From: Erythrobacter sp.
GTDB lineage: Bacteria; Pseudomonadota; Alphaproteobacteria; Sphingomonadales; Sphingomonadaceae
DNA: 9,171 nucleotides
Reading direction: 5' to 3'
NCBI GenBank assembly: GCA_002695185.1
Contig: NZOF01000066.1
Location: 1-9,171, forward strand
Notes under the pieces: model-generated
What the model was told of the DNA's origin: nothing
What the model saw: the letters and a program-made list of their open reading frames with translations, nothing else
Database searches by the model: none
Part shown: positions 1 to 5,804 of the stretch, piece by piece
Layout: each line of letters opens with the position of its first letter
Position numbering within the stretch: the stretch's first letter is position 1
Program-made: the position numbers and the translations under genes

Positions 1-135
1 CGTGCGGTAGCGGGCGGGCTTAAGCTTGCTCATGCACCTCGTCTAACCGCATGGATTCCCGATGTGAATCCTTCACCGGCTGAGTTCTGCAACAACGCCT
101 TTCAACGACGGAACGAATGCAATTCGGGGTCATGA
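1..135 (+). pseudogene. hsdR: hsdR fragment reading in from the left edge, cut at position 99
   Basis: The plus-strand frame that begins at position 1 is open and encodes the same HsdR peptide as the right end of the window, up to the codon GCC at 97-99 (the second N and A of FCNNA). From position 100 the sequence is antisense to the ATPase gene. The frame then adds eleven unrelated codons and stops at TGA 133-135. The intact copy continues with AEQRALSEIIDAFNARHG, so if this junction is real, the HsdR entering from the left loses roughly its last 115 residues. That would remove the C-terminal helical region that docks HsdR to the methyltransferase core. If the junction is an artefact, this fragment does not exist in the cell. 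Confidence 0.6.
3..99 (+). repeat. Left copy of a perfect 97-bp inverted repeat (hsdR-derived)
   Basis: Positions 3-99 are identical, base for base, to the reverse complement of 9075-9171. The match stops sharply inward at 99/100 on this side and 9074/9075 on the other. Outward it reaches the last base of the window, so the true repeat may be longer. In the forward frame starting at position 1 the repeat encodes HsdR residues (it includes AWIPDVNPSPAEFCNN), the same peptide read from the right copy on the minus strand. The repeat is therefore duplicated and inverted hsdR coding sequence, not a transposon end. Whether it is biological or an assembly product cannot be decided from the sequence. 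Confidence 0.97.
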
Positions 136-2173
136 AATCGGGATCGATCTGCCCCCTGCTGACATCAAAAACGTGTTTCAGTTGTTGGAGATGCGGCGTC
201 GCGAAGCCTTTCTGGCTGACGAAGCTGTGCTGGGATGCGCCCGGTACAAGCTGAAACAAACCATCCTTCTGGATCGCACGGTTGCTGCTGGCAACGTTAT
301 AGAAGTAGTTGTTGTGCGTCAGAACAAGCATGCGAGGGCGCGGATTTCCTGACTTGGGGTTGAACTCGATTTCACCCGCTGCGCTGATCCGTAACAGCTT
401 CAGGGTTTGCACAATCGTGTATACATAATCGAAAGACATCGACGTCACCGGATCGTCAAACACGAAATAAAGCCTGCCGTAATCGTCGTTTGACTCGACC
501 TTGAGATGGCTTTGCGCAATAAAATAGCAAAACGCCATGACCGATTTCTCGCCGTCACTCAGGGTTCGGTCTCCACCCCGGGCCATGCTTTTCTGCTCGC
601 GAAGCACCTTGAACGTGTCGACGTCGAATGTGTATCTTTGCCCGAAGAACCGCCTCAGAAGAAGCGAGAAGGTTTCCGCAACCCGGGTCCGGGCATCGGC
701 CTTGTCACCCTGCGTCCGGCGCAACTCCGTGATCTCGTTCGCCAGCCTTCTGCTTTGCTGCTCCATCTGCCTGACGCTCGATATTTCCGTGGCATTCGAA
801 TTACCGAACTCCCAGCGCATCGCCGCGCAGCCATCATTTTGAAGGGCGAGACGTTCGTTTTTTGAATTTCCAGCCAGACCCGAGATTTCTTCATATAGCG
901 CCGCGTTTTGGCGGCAGTGCTCGACGAGTATTTCAAGCTGTCCTGCGATATCCCCTTCGGGCATCGACTGCGGGACCGCGAGTTTTTCCAGCTTGACCGC
1001 AAGAGCTGCGTGCAAACCCTTCAGGGCATTGTCGATACCATCCAGGATAGGGTCGATATCATTAACTTCCTTGTCCTGAGCCGATGGGAAATATGCCTTC
1101 AGGTCGTCAAAATGCGATTTGGCCGACAAATGCTGCGTCCGCAAGGTAGCCAAATTAGCCTTTACTGTCGTGACATCACGCTGCAGCGAAGCCAAACTGT
1201 CCTTTTCCTTCGCCTCCGCGTCGTCAAAATATTCCTGATACCTCGATATGGCCAGCAGGCCCGCCTCTGACAGGGTTTGCGTACAGAAAGGGCAATCGTT
1301 GTCCGCAGCCTCCTGTAGACGAAGTCCAGAACGAAAAAAGTCAGGATCTTCGGCGATCTTTCGTTTCACGTCTTCTGCGACGCTCGATGGCGACGTCACT
1401 CGCGCCAGCGCCGCCTCAAACGCTGCCCAATCGAGGCGCAGCCCATCCGGCACCGGTCCGACCGGTAGTTTTGGATCGCTGGGAAGGGATTTGAACTTGT
1501 TGTAGCTTGCCAGCAGCTCCAAAGCCGCTTTTTGCGGCTGGCTTCCAGAGAAAGGGCTGTCCTCGAAGTAGACGCCTGGATTCAATGACTTGAAACTGCC
1601 AAGCGCTGAGTTGATCTGGAAGTCTGCACGCAGCTTTTGCTTCTGCGCCTCGAACTCCTTTTTCAGGTTATCCCTAGCGGAAGCCAGAGCACTGTCCTTT
1701 TCCGCTTTCTCGGCTTCCTTGGCATCTATCGCAAGATTCTCTTGGCCGACGATGATTTCATGGTCGATATTGCCATCCAGCTCGAACCGCTTTTGCCGAA
1801 GGTGGAGGTCTACGTAATCTTCAGAGAACACGTGGAACAGATACTTCGGTGCGGAGAAACTGACACTGCCTGCGGTCCTGTTCAGCTCGATCTTCCCGAT
1901 GCAGGTGGTACCCTCCCAGAGGCTGAAGGTACCTCTAGCTGACGAGGCTTCTTCAGAAACCAGCCGCTCTGCAATCTCTTCGCGGCGAATCCCTTCCAGC
2001 GAATTTTCATCGAGCAGCCGCAGTGATCTGGCCAAGAACGACTTTCCGGTACCGTTCCGCGCAAAAATCAAATTCTCCTTGTTGTTTGAGAGTGTCCCAT
2101 CCAGCGATATGATCGGGCCGATATTCTGGATAGTGATTTTGAGGGCGGGCTTGGGCGTCGCTTGTGTATTCAT
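20..2173 (-). CDS. RloC/AAA_13-like ATPase with zinc-hook motif, 3' end replaced
   Basis: This 717-residue protein has the layout of SMC/Rad50-like ABC ATPases of the AAA_13/RloC type. A Walker A P-loop (ARNGTGKS, residues 38-45) comes first, followed by charged helical stretches (about 150-190 and 315-360, 465-500). Between them a CPFC zinc-hook motif lies at 294-297. The ABC signature LSDGEK is at 538-543, Walker B LYFVFDDP at 568-575, and a switch histidine at 620 in LVLTHN. Family knowledge: such proteins sit beside type I restriction genes, and RloC is an anticodon nuclease triggered by DNA damage. Residues 1-691 look native. Residues 692-717 are read antisense through the hsdR repeat, so the real C-terminus, probably several tens of residues including any nuclease residues, is missing. 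The start at 2173 is supported by a -10 box 22 bp upstream, though no strong Shine-Dalgarno is visible. The anticodon-nuclease role is unproven. Its G+C is lower than that of the central genes. Confidence 0.85.
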   Translation of the reverse strand: MNTQATPKPALKITIQNIGPIISLDGTLSNNKENLIFARNGTGKSFLARSLRLLDENSLEGIRREEIAERLVSEEASSARGTFSLWEGTTCIGKIELNRTAGSVSFSAPKYLFHVFSEDYVDLHLRQKRFELDGNIDHEIIVGQENLAIDAKEAEKAEKDSALASARDNLKKEFEAQKQKLRADFQINSALGSFKSLNPGVYFEDSPFSGSQPQKAALELLASYNKFKSLPSDPKLPVGPVPDGLRLDWAAFEAALARVTSPSSVAEDVKRKIAEDPDFFRSGLRLQEAADNDCPFCTQTLSEAGLLAISRYQEYFDDAEAKEKDSLASLQRDVTTVKANLATLRTQHLSAKSHFDDLKAYFPSAQDKEVNDIDPILDGIDNALKGLHAALAVKLEKLAVPQSMPEGDIAGQLEILVEHCRQNAALYEEISGLAGNSKNERLALQNDGCAAMRWEFGNSNATEISSVRQMEQQSRRLANEITELRRTQGDKADARTRVAETFSLLLRRFFGQRYTFDVDTFKVLREQKSMARGGDRTLSDGEKSVMAFCYFIAQSHLKVESNDDYGRLYFVFDDPVTSMSFDYVYTIVQTLKLLRISAAGEIEFNPKSGNPRPRMLVLTHNNYFYNVASSNRAIQKDGLFQLVPGASQHSFVSQKGFATPHLQQLKHVFDVSRGQIDPDFMTPNCIRSVVERRCCRTQPVKDSHRESMRLDEVHEQA

Positions 2174-2195
2174 GAACCAATCACTTTTTGCCGCA

Positions 2196-2201
2196 ATTAT
2201 A
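2196..2201 (-). promoter_or_regulatory. Consensus -10 box for the ATPase gene
   Basis: The minus strand reads TATAAT, a perfect sigma-70 -10 hexamer, 22 bp before the ATG at 2173. That would give a leader of roughly 15 nt. No good -35 hexamer is seen at 16-18 bp spacing (TGATCG is the best candidate). The local A/T richness contrasts with the GC-rich DNA beyond 2230. The assignment is by motif only. Confidence 0.45.
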
Positions 2202-2410
2202 TCCGAAGGACGGTAGCGCGATCACGCAACCGTGAATAGTCTGATTTTCTGCTCATCCGCCCGAGGTGGAGCCCATGCTCCCGGGAGATACGTCTCAGAC
2301 CGGTGTATGCTCAACAGCCTCAGGATCATCGCCCCCAGCACAACCTCGCGGCAACATCCACATGTTTGCCGCTGAATGCATGTTCTTGCCTTGTTCCCGC
2401 CGACCGAACG

Positions 2411-2575
2411 ATGCACAACCACGCGCAAGAGGAGAATCAAGCTCAACCGCAAGCATAGCAGCCTCATCGGAATATAGCTCAGGGACAGGAGATCGGGCGC
2501 AAGGAAGCGCCCTGCCCTCATTGCCGCCAATTCCACCTCCCCCGCACCATCAGGCGCGGGATGCACCGGGTTTGA
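2411..2575 (+). pseudogene. Possible small CxxC protein gene with in-frame amber stop
   Basis: From ATG 2411 the frame reads MHNHAQEENQAQPQA, meets TAG at 2456-2458, and then continues open as QPHRNIAQGQEIGRKEAP and CPHCRQFHLPRTIRRGMHRV to TGA at 2573-2575. The CPHC pair followed by a basic tail resembles half of a zinc-binding knuckle. TAG is one base from CAG and lies between Q-rich flanks, so a Gln-to-stop change is plausible. No Shine-Dalgarno is seen before 2411, and the true start could lie elsewhere. It ends 39 bp before the next gene, as a degraded upstream operon partner would. This is a weak call resting on pattern alone. I do not recognise a family. Confidence 0.25.
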
Positions 2576-2584
2576 GCAACGAAA

Positions 2585-2608
2585 ATCCTCTGCAGAAACG
2601 GAGAGGAT
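2585..2608 (+). promoter_or_regulatory. Hairpin covering the ribosome-binding site of the 2615 gene
   Basis: ATCCTCT (2585-2591) pairs perfectly with AGAGGAT (2602-2608) across a 10-nt loop. The right arm contains most of the Shine-Dalgarno sequence GGAGAGG (2600-2606), which lies 8 nt before ATG 2615. As RNA, the stem would hide the ribosome site. A regulatory role is inference. The pairing itself is visible, but at seven base pairs it could be chance. Confidence 0.4.
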
Positions 2609-2614
2609 AAGACC

Positions 2615-3068
2615 ATGGCCCTGCCGCCGCGCACGCATTACACCCTGCATGAAGTCACTGCCCGCTGGGGCTGCAATATCGCCGATATCGCCGGCTGGGC
2701 GGATGCGGGTCGGTTCCGGATCATGACCGGGATTGCTCATTACCGATCCAGTTGGTGGGGTCACGGTGGCCATCGCCGACATGCTGATCCTGGCCGAAGA
2801 GGTGCATGCCTTCGAGGACGAGAATGACATGGTGCGACGGGTGGCATCCGGGCCGGGTGCGGCGACGCCCTATGACTGGGAAGGCATGAACGTCGCCCTG
2901 ATCCTGCGCATCCATGACGATGGCCTACCCGCGACGCAGGCGGAGCTGATTTCCGAGATGCAGGACTGGTTTGCAAACCGGTCGAACGGCGACAGAATCC
3001 CTGACGGCCGCACCATACGACGCCGGATCACCCCGGTCTGGAAGGCACTGCGCCGCGAGGAGGCGTGA
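2615..3068 (+). pseudogene. Conserved small protein gene with a +1 frameshift near 2727-2740
   Basis: A good Shine-Dalgarno (GGAGAGG, 8 nt spacing) precedes ATG 2615. The first frame gives MALPPRTHYTLHEVTARWGC and continues to about RIMTGI, then degenerates into a W/G/R-rich tail ending at 2827. The next frame, open after a stop at 2724-2726, continues the expected protein with LITDPVGGVTVAIADMLILA and runs to TGA at 3068. Reading GGG ATT then CTC, skipping one G near 2735, joins them into a protein of about 150 residues. The N-terminal part (THYTLHEVTARWG) looks like a short helix-turn-helix. The C-terminal part (IPDGRTIRRRITPVWKAL) looks like a second DNA-binding-type helix pair. I recall similar uncharacterised proteins beside integrases in Rhodobacteraceae, but cannot name a family. 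It could be true decay or a sequencing indel. It converges on the integrase with 24 bp between them. Confidence 0.6.
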
Positions 3069-3078
3069 TGGTTAGCGA

Positions 3079-3100
3079 CAGCATGACGTAGATCATGCTG
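3079..3100. terminator. Hairpin between convergent genes
   Basis: CAGCATGA (3079-3086) pairs perfectly with TCATGCTG (3093-3100) across a 6-nt loop, CGTAGA. It lies between the stop of the frameshifted small gene (3068) and the integrase stop, which it overlaps (3093-3095). No T-run follows on either strand, so if it stops transcription it is weak or Rho-assisted. Its position between convergent genes suits a bidirectional terminator. Confidence 0.4.
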
Positions 3101-4364
3101 ACTGGCGTCCACCCTGAGCCGCCGCAGCCGCATCATGCACCAGCCGTGGCTTTGGCCGGAAGGCGCTAGCGACGGCATCGACTCCGGCGCGCAGGGGCGA
3201 ATCCATCAGATGGGCGTAGCGCAGCGTGGTCTGCATCTGGCTGTGACCCAGCAGCTTGCCGATCATTTCCAGCGAGGCCCCGCCGCTGACCAGCAGCGAG
3301 GCAAAAGTGTGACGCAGATCGTGGATGCGGACGTCTTCGAGCCCGCAGTCCTTCTGCACCCGCGCCCAGAAGCGGCGAACCTCCTGCACCGGCTGGCCGG
3401 GCGTGTCGCCCGGAAAGAGCCACGGCACCCCTTTCGGCACCAGCATCAGCCGTTGCCGGACGATGGCGGCGGTCTCGTCCGAGATCGGCACCCGATGGGC
3501 GCGGCGCTGCTTGGTCATGGCGGGCGGTTTCGACCAGCTCATCTGCTCGAGGTTGAACTGTTCGAAGCGGGCCTGCCGCACCTCGCCGAGCCGGGCGCCG
3601 GTCAGCATGCAGAGCCGGATGATGTCGGCGGCGCGCCGGTCCTCGGCGGCATCCAGCGCTGCGGCAAGTTTGGCGATTTCCTCCTTGGACAGGAACCGCT
3701 CGCGCGGGGTTTCCATGCGGCGATGAAAGCGCTGGGCGGGATTGTCCTCGCACCAGCCCCATTGCACCGCCAGCGTGAACATTTTTCGAATGATCTCTCC
3801 GACCCGGTTGGCGCGGACCGGCGTCGGTTTCGGCCCCTGCAATTTGCGCGCCCGGTTGTTCGGTTTCGCCTTGTGCGGGCGGGCCCGGCCCTCGGCGATC
3901 TGTGTCAGCAGCCTGTCGACATCGCTCTGGCTGATTTCTGACACCAACTTCCGCCCCCAGACGGGGGCGACCAGTTTCGCCATCACCGAGCGCTGGTCGG
4001 CCTGACTGCGTTCCGACAGTTTCGGCAGATGCTCGGCGCAGTAGCGCTCGATCAGATCGTCCACGCGGGGCGCCTCGCGCTTCTCCTCGCGCAAGGCCAG
4101 AGGATCGGCCCCGGCATCGATCTCGCGGCGAAGTTCCCTTGCCCGCTCCCGCGCCGCCGAGACCGACCAGTCCGGCCACCTTCCAAAAGTCATCCGGCGC
4201 TGGCGCCCGGCATGGCGGTAATCCAGCGTGAAGGCCCGCCCGCCGCCGCGATAGATACAGACCGCAAAGCCGCGCATCTCGCTGTCAAAAATCTGGTAAT
4301 CCCGCCCCGTCACCGGCTCGGCCTCGCGCAGGATCTTTTCGGTCAGCTTGATGCGTTCGGGCAT
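3093..4364 (-). CDS. int: Tyrosine recombinase (phage/ICE integrase)
   Basis: This 423-residue site-specific recombinase has an N-terminal DUF4102-type arm-binding domain (about 5-95, including GFAVCIYRGGGRAFTLDYR), a SAM-like core-binding domain (about 100-210), and a C-terminal catalytic domain. The catalytic set is complete: R258 in TGARLGE, K285 in MTKQRRAHR, H348 and R351 in HDLRHTF, H374 in LLGH, and the nucleophile Y383 in LRYAH. Length is typical of P4/DUF4102 integrases. The Ala/Arg-rich tail after 400 is not conserved in such proteins. The start at 4364 has AAGGA about 9 nt upstream on the minus strand. It is divergent from the excisionase-like gene across a 550-bp region carrying repeated GTGCCAC motifs, a likely place for arm sites or operators. 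It appears intact and should integrate and, with an excision factor, excise the element. The attachment site was not found. Confidence 0.95.
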   Translation of the reverse strand: MPERIKLTEKILREAEPVTGRDYQIFDSEMRGFAVCIYRGGGRAFTLDYRHAGRQRRMTFGRWPDWSVSAARERARELRREIDAGADPLALREEKREAPRVDDLIERYCAEHLPKLSERSQADQRSVMAKLVAPVWGRKLVSEISQSDVDRLLTQIAEGRARPHKAKPNNRARKLQGPKPTPVRANRVGEIIRKMFTLAVQWGWCEDNPAQRFHRRMETPRERFLSKEEIAKLAAALDAAEDRRAADIIRLCMLTGARLGEVRQARFEQFNLEQMSWSKPPAMTKQRRAHRVPISDETAAIVRQRLMLVPKGVPWLFPGDTPGQPVQEVRRFWARVQKDCGLEDVRIHDLRHTFASLLVSGGASLEMIGKLLGHSQMQTTLRYAHLMDSPLRAGVDAVASAFRPKPRLVHDAAAAAQGGRQSA

Positions 4365-4446
4365 GGTTTTTTGGTCCTTCTGGCATCCGACATGAGGCGT
4401 GGTTTCGCGGGCCTGGCAAGTTCAGCATGGGAAGGCGGGTGGCAGG

Positions 4447-4501
4447 GAGGCGGAGAGTGGCATAATGGACGCCACATCCGTGCCACCCCTTGTTTTGCTG
4501 G
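4447..4501 (+). repeat. Left arm of a 55-bp imperfect inverted repeat
   Basis: Positions 4447-4501 align without gaps to the reverse complement of 4807-4861 with 46 of 55 bases identical. The best-kept parts are GAGGCGGA at the start, GTGGCA, and the inner CGTGCCACCCC followed by TGTTTTGCTGG. Inside the arm, GTGGC (4457-4461) and GCCAC (4471-4475) form a smaller palindrome. A diverged third version lies at 4641-4672. Confidence 0.85.
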
Positions 4502-4640
4502 GGATTTCGCCTCCGCAGGAGCACATGGCGAATTGCCACGCCCCTGTCCGATCCCAGCCTGATCACCGGAATCGCCGCTTGGAACACGCGCTTTAGCGGC
4601 GCACGCTGAGCCAAATCTGTAAATCCCGAATGATATCAAT

Positions 4641-4675
4641 GGGTGGCGCGGTGCCATGCCGGGTGCCACCCCCTC
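4641..4675 (+). repeat. Third, diverged copy of the GTGGC...GTGCCACCCC block
   Basis: GGGTGGC at 4641-4647 and GGGTGCCACCCC at 4661-4672 repeat the spacing and core of the two 55-bp arms: GTGGC, then about 20 bp, then GTGCCACCCC. The flanks do not match. It lies roughly midway between the arms, so the intergenic region holds three related blocks. The two halves are also complementary to each other (GGGTGGC with GCCACCC). Confidence 0.5.
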
Positions 4676-4806
4676 TTAGCCCGCCAATGCCGGTCAATGC
4701 AGGCAAATACGGCTGTTCGCAGGTGTTTGCCGCTTTGCCGTCAATCCGGCGCTGATCGGCGACTATCGCCGCCCTGCCCTGCTCAGCCCGGGGAAACGCC
4801 TCAAAG

Positions 4807-4861
4807 CCAGCAAAACATGGGGTGGCACGCCTGTGGTGATCTTTGTGCCACCCTCCGCCTC
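4807..4861 (-). repeat. Right arm of the 55-bp imperfect inverted repeat
   Basis: This is the partner of 4447-4501 in reverse orientation, with 305 bp between the arms. It ends 57 bp before the preferred start of the excisionase-like gene, so it could cover that operon's promoter, while the left arm sits about 83 bp from the integrase start. The symmetry suggests one regulator or recombination protein acting on both sides. Confidence 0.85.
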
Positions 4862-4918
4862 GCCGCCACCCCTCGGCATCTGCGCTCAATCACCTCCACA
4901 GCAATGATGGAGACCCTG

Positions 4919-5176
4919 ATGCCGCATCTCGGATCGATGCCGGAACCGACCGCAAAACCCCGGACGCTGATGGGTGGCTGGATCAGCCGCCTGGACCTCG
5001 CCATGGAACTCGGCCTCTCGGTCGACACGCTGCGCCGCTGGGAGGCGCAGCGCATGGGACCGCCCTGCGTCCGCGCGGGTCGAAAGGTCTATTACCGCCG
5101 CGCCGCCGTCGAGGACTGGCTGGAAGAGCAGGAACAGGCTGCCCCGCGCCGTCGCCGCGCCGGAGGCCGTCGCTGA
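4919..5176 (+). CDS. Excisionase-like winged HTH (AlpA/MerR-type) protein
   Basis: This small DNA-binding protein has 85 residues if started at ATG 4919. That start is preferred because GGAG lies at 4909-4912 with 6-nt spacing. ATGs at 4904/4907 have no ribosome site, and the open frame further upstream lies in the repeat-rich control region. Residues about 21-71 form a winged helix-turn-helix of the excisionase/AlpA kind: WISRLDLAMELGLSVDTLRR as helix-turn-helix, then VRAGRKVYYRRAAVEDWL as the wing and last helix. The tail is Arg-rich and probably binds DNA nonspecifically. Likely role: directing integrase toward excision and/or regulating the divergent int/operon promoters. It heads the plus-strand operon, and its TGA overlaps the next ATG (TGATG at 5174-5178). 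It could instead be a pure transcription regulator. Confidence 0.85.
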   Translation: MPHLGSMPEPTAKPRTLMGGWISRLDLAMELGLSVDTLRRWEAQRMGPPCVRAGRKVYYRRAAVEDWLEEQEQAAPRRRRAGGRR

Positions 5177-5412
5177 TGACCGACCTGATCCATGCGCCCG
5201 ACTGGCCCGCCGACCGTGTCGCCGAGGCCCGCGCCGTCATTGCCGATGCCGCCCATCACAGCGACCGCCTCGTGACCATCGCCTGCGAGGTGCTGACCCG
5301 CCACGGCGCGACCGAGGACGAGCGCGAAGAGGCAAGGCTGCTGCGCCTGATCGTCGATGCCCGACAGCCCGTTCGCGGTCGGCGGCGCGATGGTGACGAG
5401 GTACAGCGATGA
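5176..5412 (+). CDS. Small helical protein of unknown function (78 aa)
   Basis: The ATG at 5176 overlaps the previous TGA by one base, and its own stop (5410-5412) overlaps the next ATG. This chain is the main evidence that it is a gene. The product (begins MTDLIHAPDWPADRVAEARA) is rich in Ala, Arg, Asp and Glu, predicted helical by composition. It has no cysteine pairs other than a single Cys, no membrane segment and no motif I recognise. Its position between the excisionase and the VRR-NUC nuclease makes it an early-operon accessory protein, possibly a partner of one of them. No function is assigned. Confidence 0.7.
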   Translation: MTDLIHAPDWPADRVAEARAVIADAAHHSDRLVTIACEVLTRHGATEDEREEARLLRLIVDARQPVRGRRRDGDEVQR

Positions 5413-5804
5413 AGCGCCGCGGCACCCCCGAGGCCGATCTGCAGCGCGCGGTGGTCCGCACCCTGCGCCAGATCCTGCCCCGCACCGCCATCATCCATCA
5501 TTGCGCCAATGAGGTCACGGAACCCGGACCGCGCGGTGCGAAGCGCCAGGCGATCCTTGTCGGCATGGGCGTTCATGCCGGCTTCGCCGATCTGATGATC
5601 CTCTGCGACGGCCGCGTGCTGTTTCTGGAACTGAAAGCCCCGAAGGGTCGCTTGCGCCCGACGCAGGAGGCGTTCCGCGATGCCGTTCTGGCGCAGGGCT
5701 TTGGCTGGGCGCTGGTCCGGTCGCTGGACGATGCGCTGACAGCCTTGGCCGATCACGGGTTCGCTACCCGCATCGCCGCCCAGGGTCGGAGGGCCGCACC
5801 ATGA
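5409..5804 (+). CDS. VRR-NUC (PD-(D/E)XK) nuclease
   Basis: This 131-residue stand-alone VRR-NUC domain belongs to the PD-(D/E)XK fold. Visible motifs are E8 in the first helix (TPEADLQRAVV), the GFAD motif with D61 (GVHAGFADLMIL), and the ExK pair E74/K76 (LFLELKAPKG). These are followed by LRPTQEAFRDAV, the conserved Q-containing helix. Family knowledge: stand-alone phage VRR-NUC proteins are thought to cleave branched DNA such as Holliday junctions in replication or recombination, and the eukaryotic FAN1 nuclease uses the same fold. GAGG at 5398-5401 gives a 7-nt-spaced ribosome site. The gene overlaps its neighbours at both ends (ATGA), so it is translationally coupled. It is intact and of usual size. 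Its substrate here is inferred. Confidence 0.9.
   Translation: MKRRGTPEADLQRAVVRTLRQILPRTAIIHHCANEVTEPGPRGAKRQAILVGMGVHAGFADLMILCDGRVLFLELKAPKGRLRPTQEAFRDAVLAQGFGWALVRSLDDALTALADHGFATRIAAQGRRAAP

Larger units (their letters stand above)
2174..2614. other. 440-bp region between divergent genes with degenerate coding traces
   Basis: This is the space between the ATPase start and the plus-strand gene at 2615. The first 50 bp are A/T-rich and hold the ATPase -10 box. The rest is GC-rich and looks like decayed coding DNA. It includes a small frame interrupted by an amber codon (listed separately), a hairpin GGGCGC/GCGCCC at 2495-2512 with a 6-nt loop and no T-run, and the ribosome-site hairpin at 2585-2608. 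Long frames exist here on both strands (a 202-aa minus frame and a 114-aa plus frame), but they have no recognisable domain or good ribosome site. I take them as chance open frames. The switch from low to high G+C suggests that one edge of the mobile module lies near 2200-2250. Confidence 0.5.
4365..4918. promoter_or_regulatory. Divergent int/xis control region with GTGCCAC motif cluster
   Basis: This 550-bp stretch between the divergent integrase and excisionase-like genes has no convincing coding sequence. Short frames cross it but lack ribosome sites and domains. It holds many copies of GTGCCAC(CC) or its complement. Clear ones are at 4480-4489, 4663-4672, 4821-4828 (reverse) and 4845-4853, with looser GTGGC/GCCAC copies at 4457-4461, 4471-4475, 4643-4647 and 4864-4870. 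Two blocks form the 55-bp inverted repeat listed separately. In integrases of this type, repeated short motifs near int and xis are usually arm-type or regulator binding sites. Which applies here is inference. No clear -35/-10 pair was picked out. Confidence 0.6.

Noticed and set aside
3..99. Attachment site (attL/attR) of the integrase
   Set aside because: Attachment duplications flank integrated elements as direct repeats and are usually much shorter. These copies are inverted and lie beyond the defence genes, not at the element edges.
2469..2536. tRNA-like look: GGAATATAGCTCAGGGAC near 2469 and AATTCCACC near 2529
   Set aside because: The ends can pair for five bases and the D-arm consensus is suggestive, but there is no T-loop (TTCGA), no anticodon stem-loop and no full seven-base acceptor stem.
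2222..2830. 202-residue minus-strand open frame
   Set aside because: It has Ser/Arg-rich sequence without a domain and no clear ribosome site. It overlaps the better-supported plus-strand gene at 2615 and is typical of chance frames in GC-rich DNA.
3166..4179. 337-residue minus-strand open frame and a 268-residue plus-strand frame over the integrase
   Set aside because: Both are shifted shadows of the integrase gene, which has a complete catalytic set in its own frame.
4643..5176. 177-residue version of the excisionase-like protein with an upstream start
   Set aside because: The extra N-terminus covers the noncoding repeat region, is Cys/Pro/Arg-rich and lacks a ribosome site. GGAG with 6-nt spacing supports the start at 4919.
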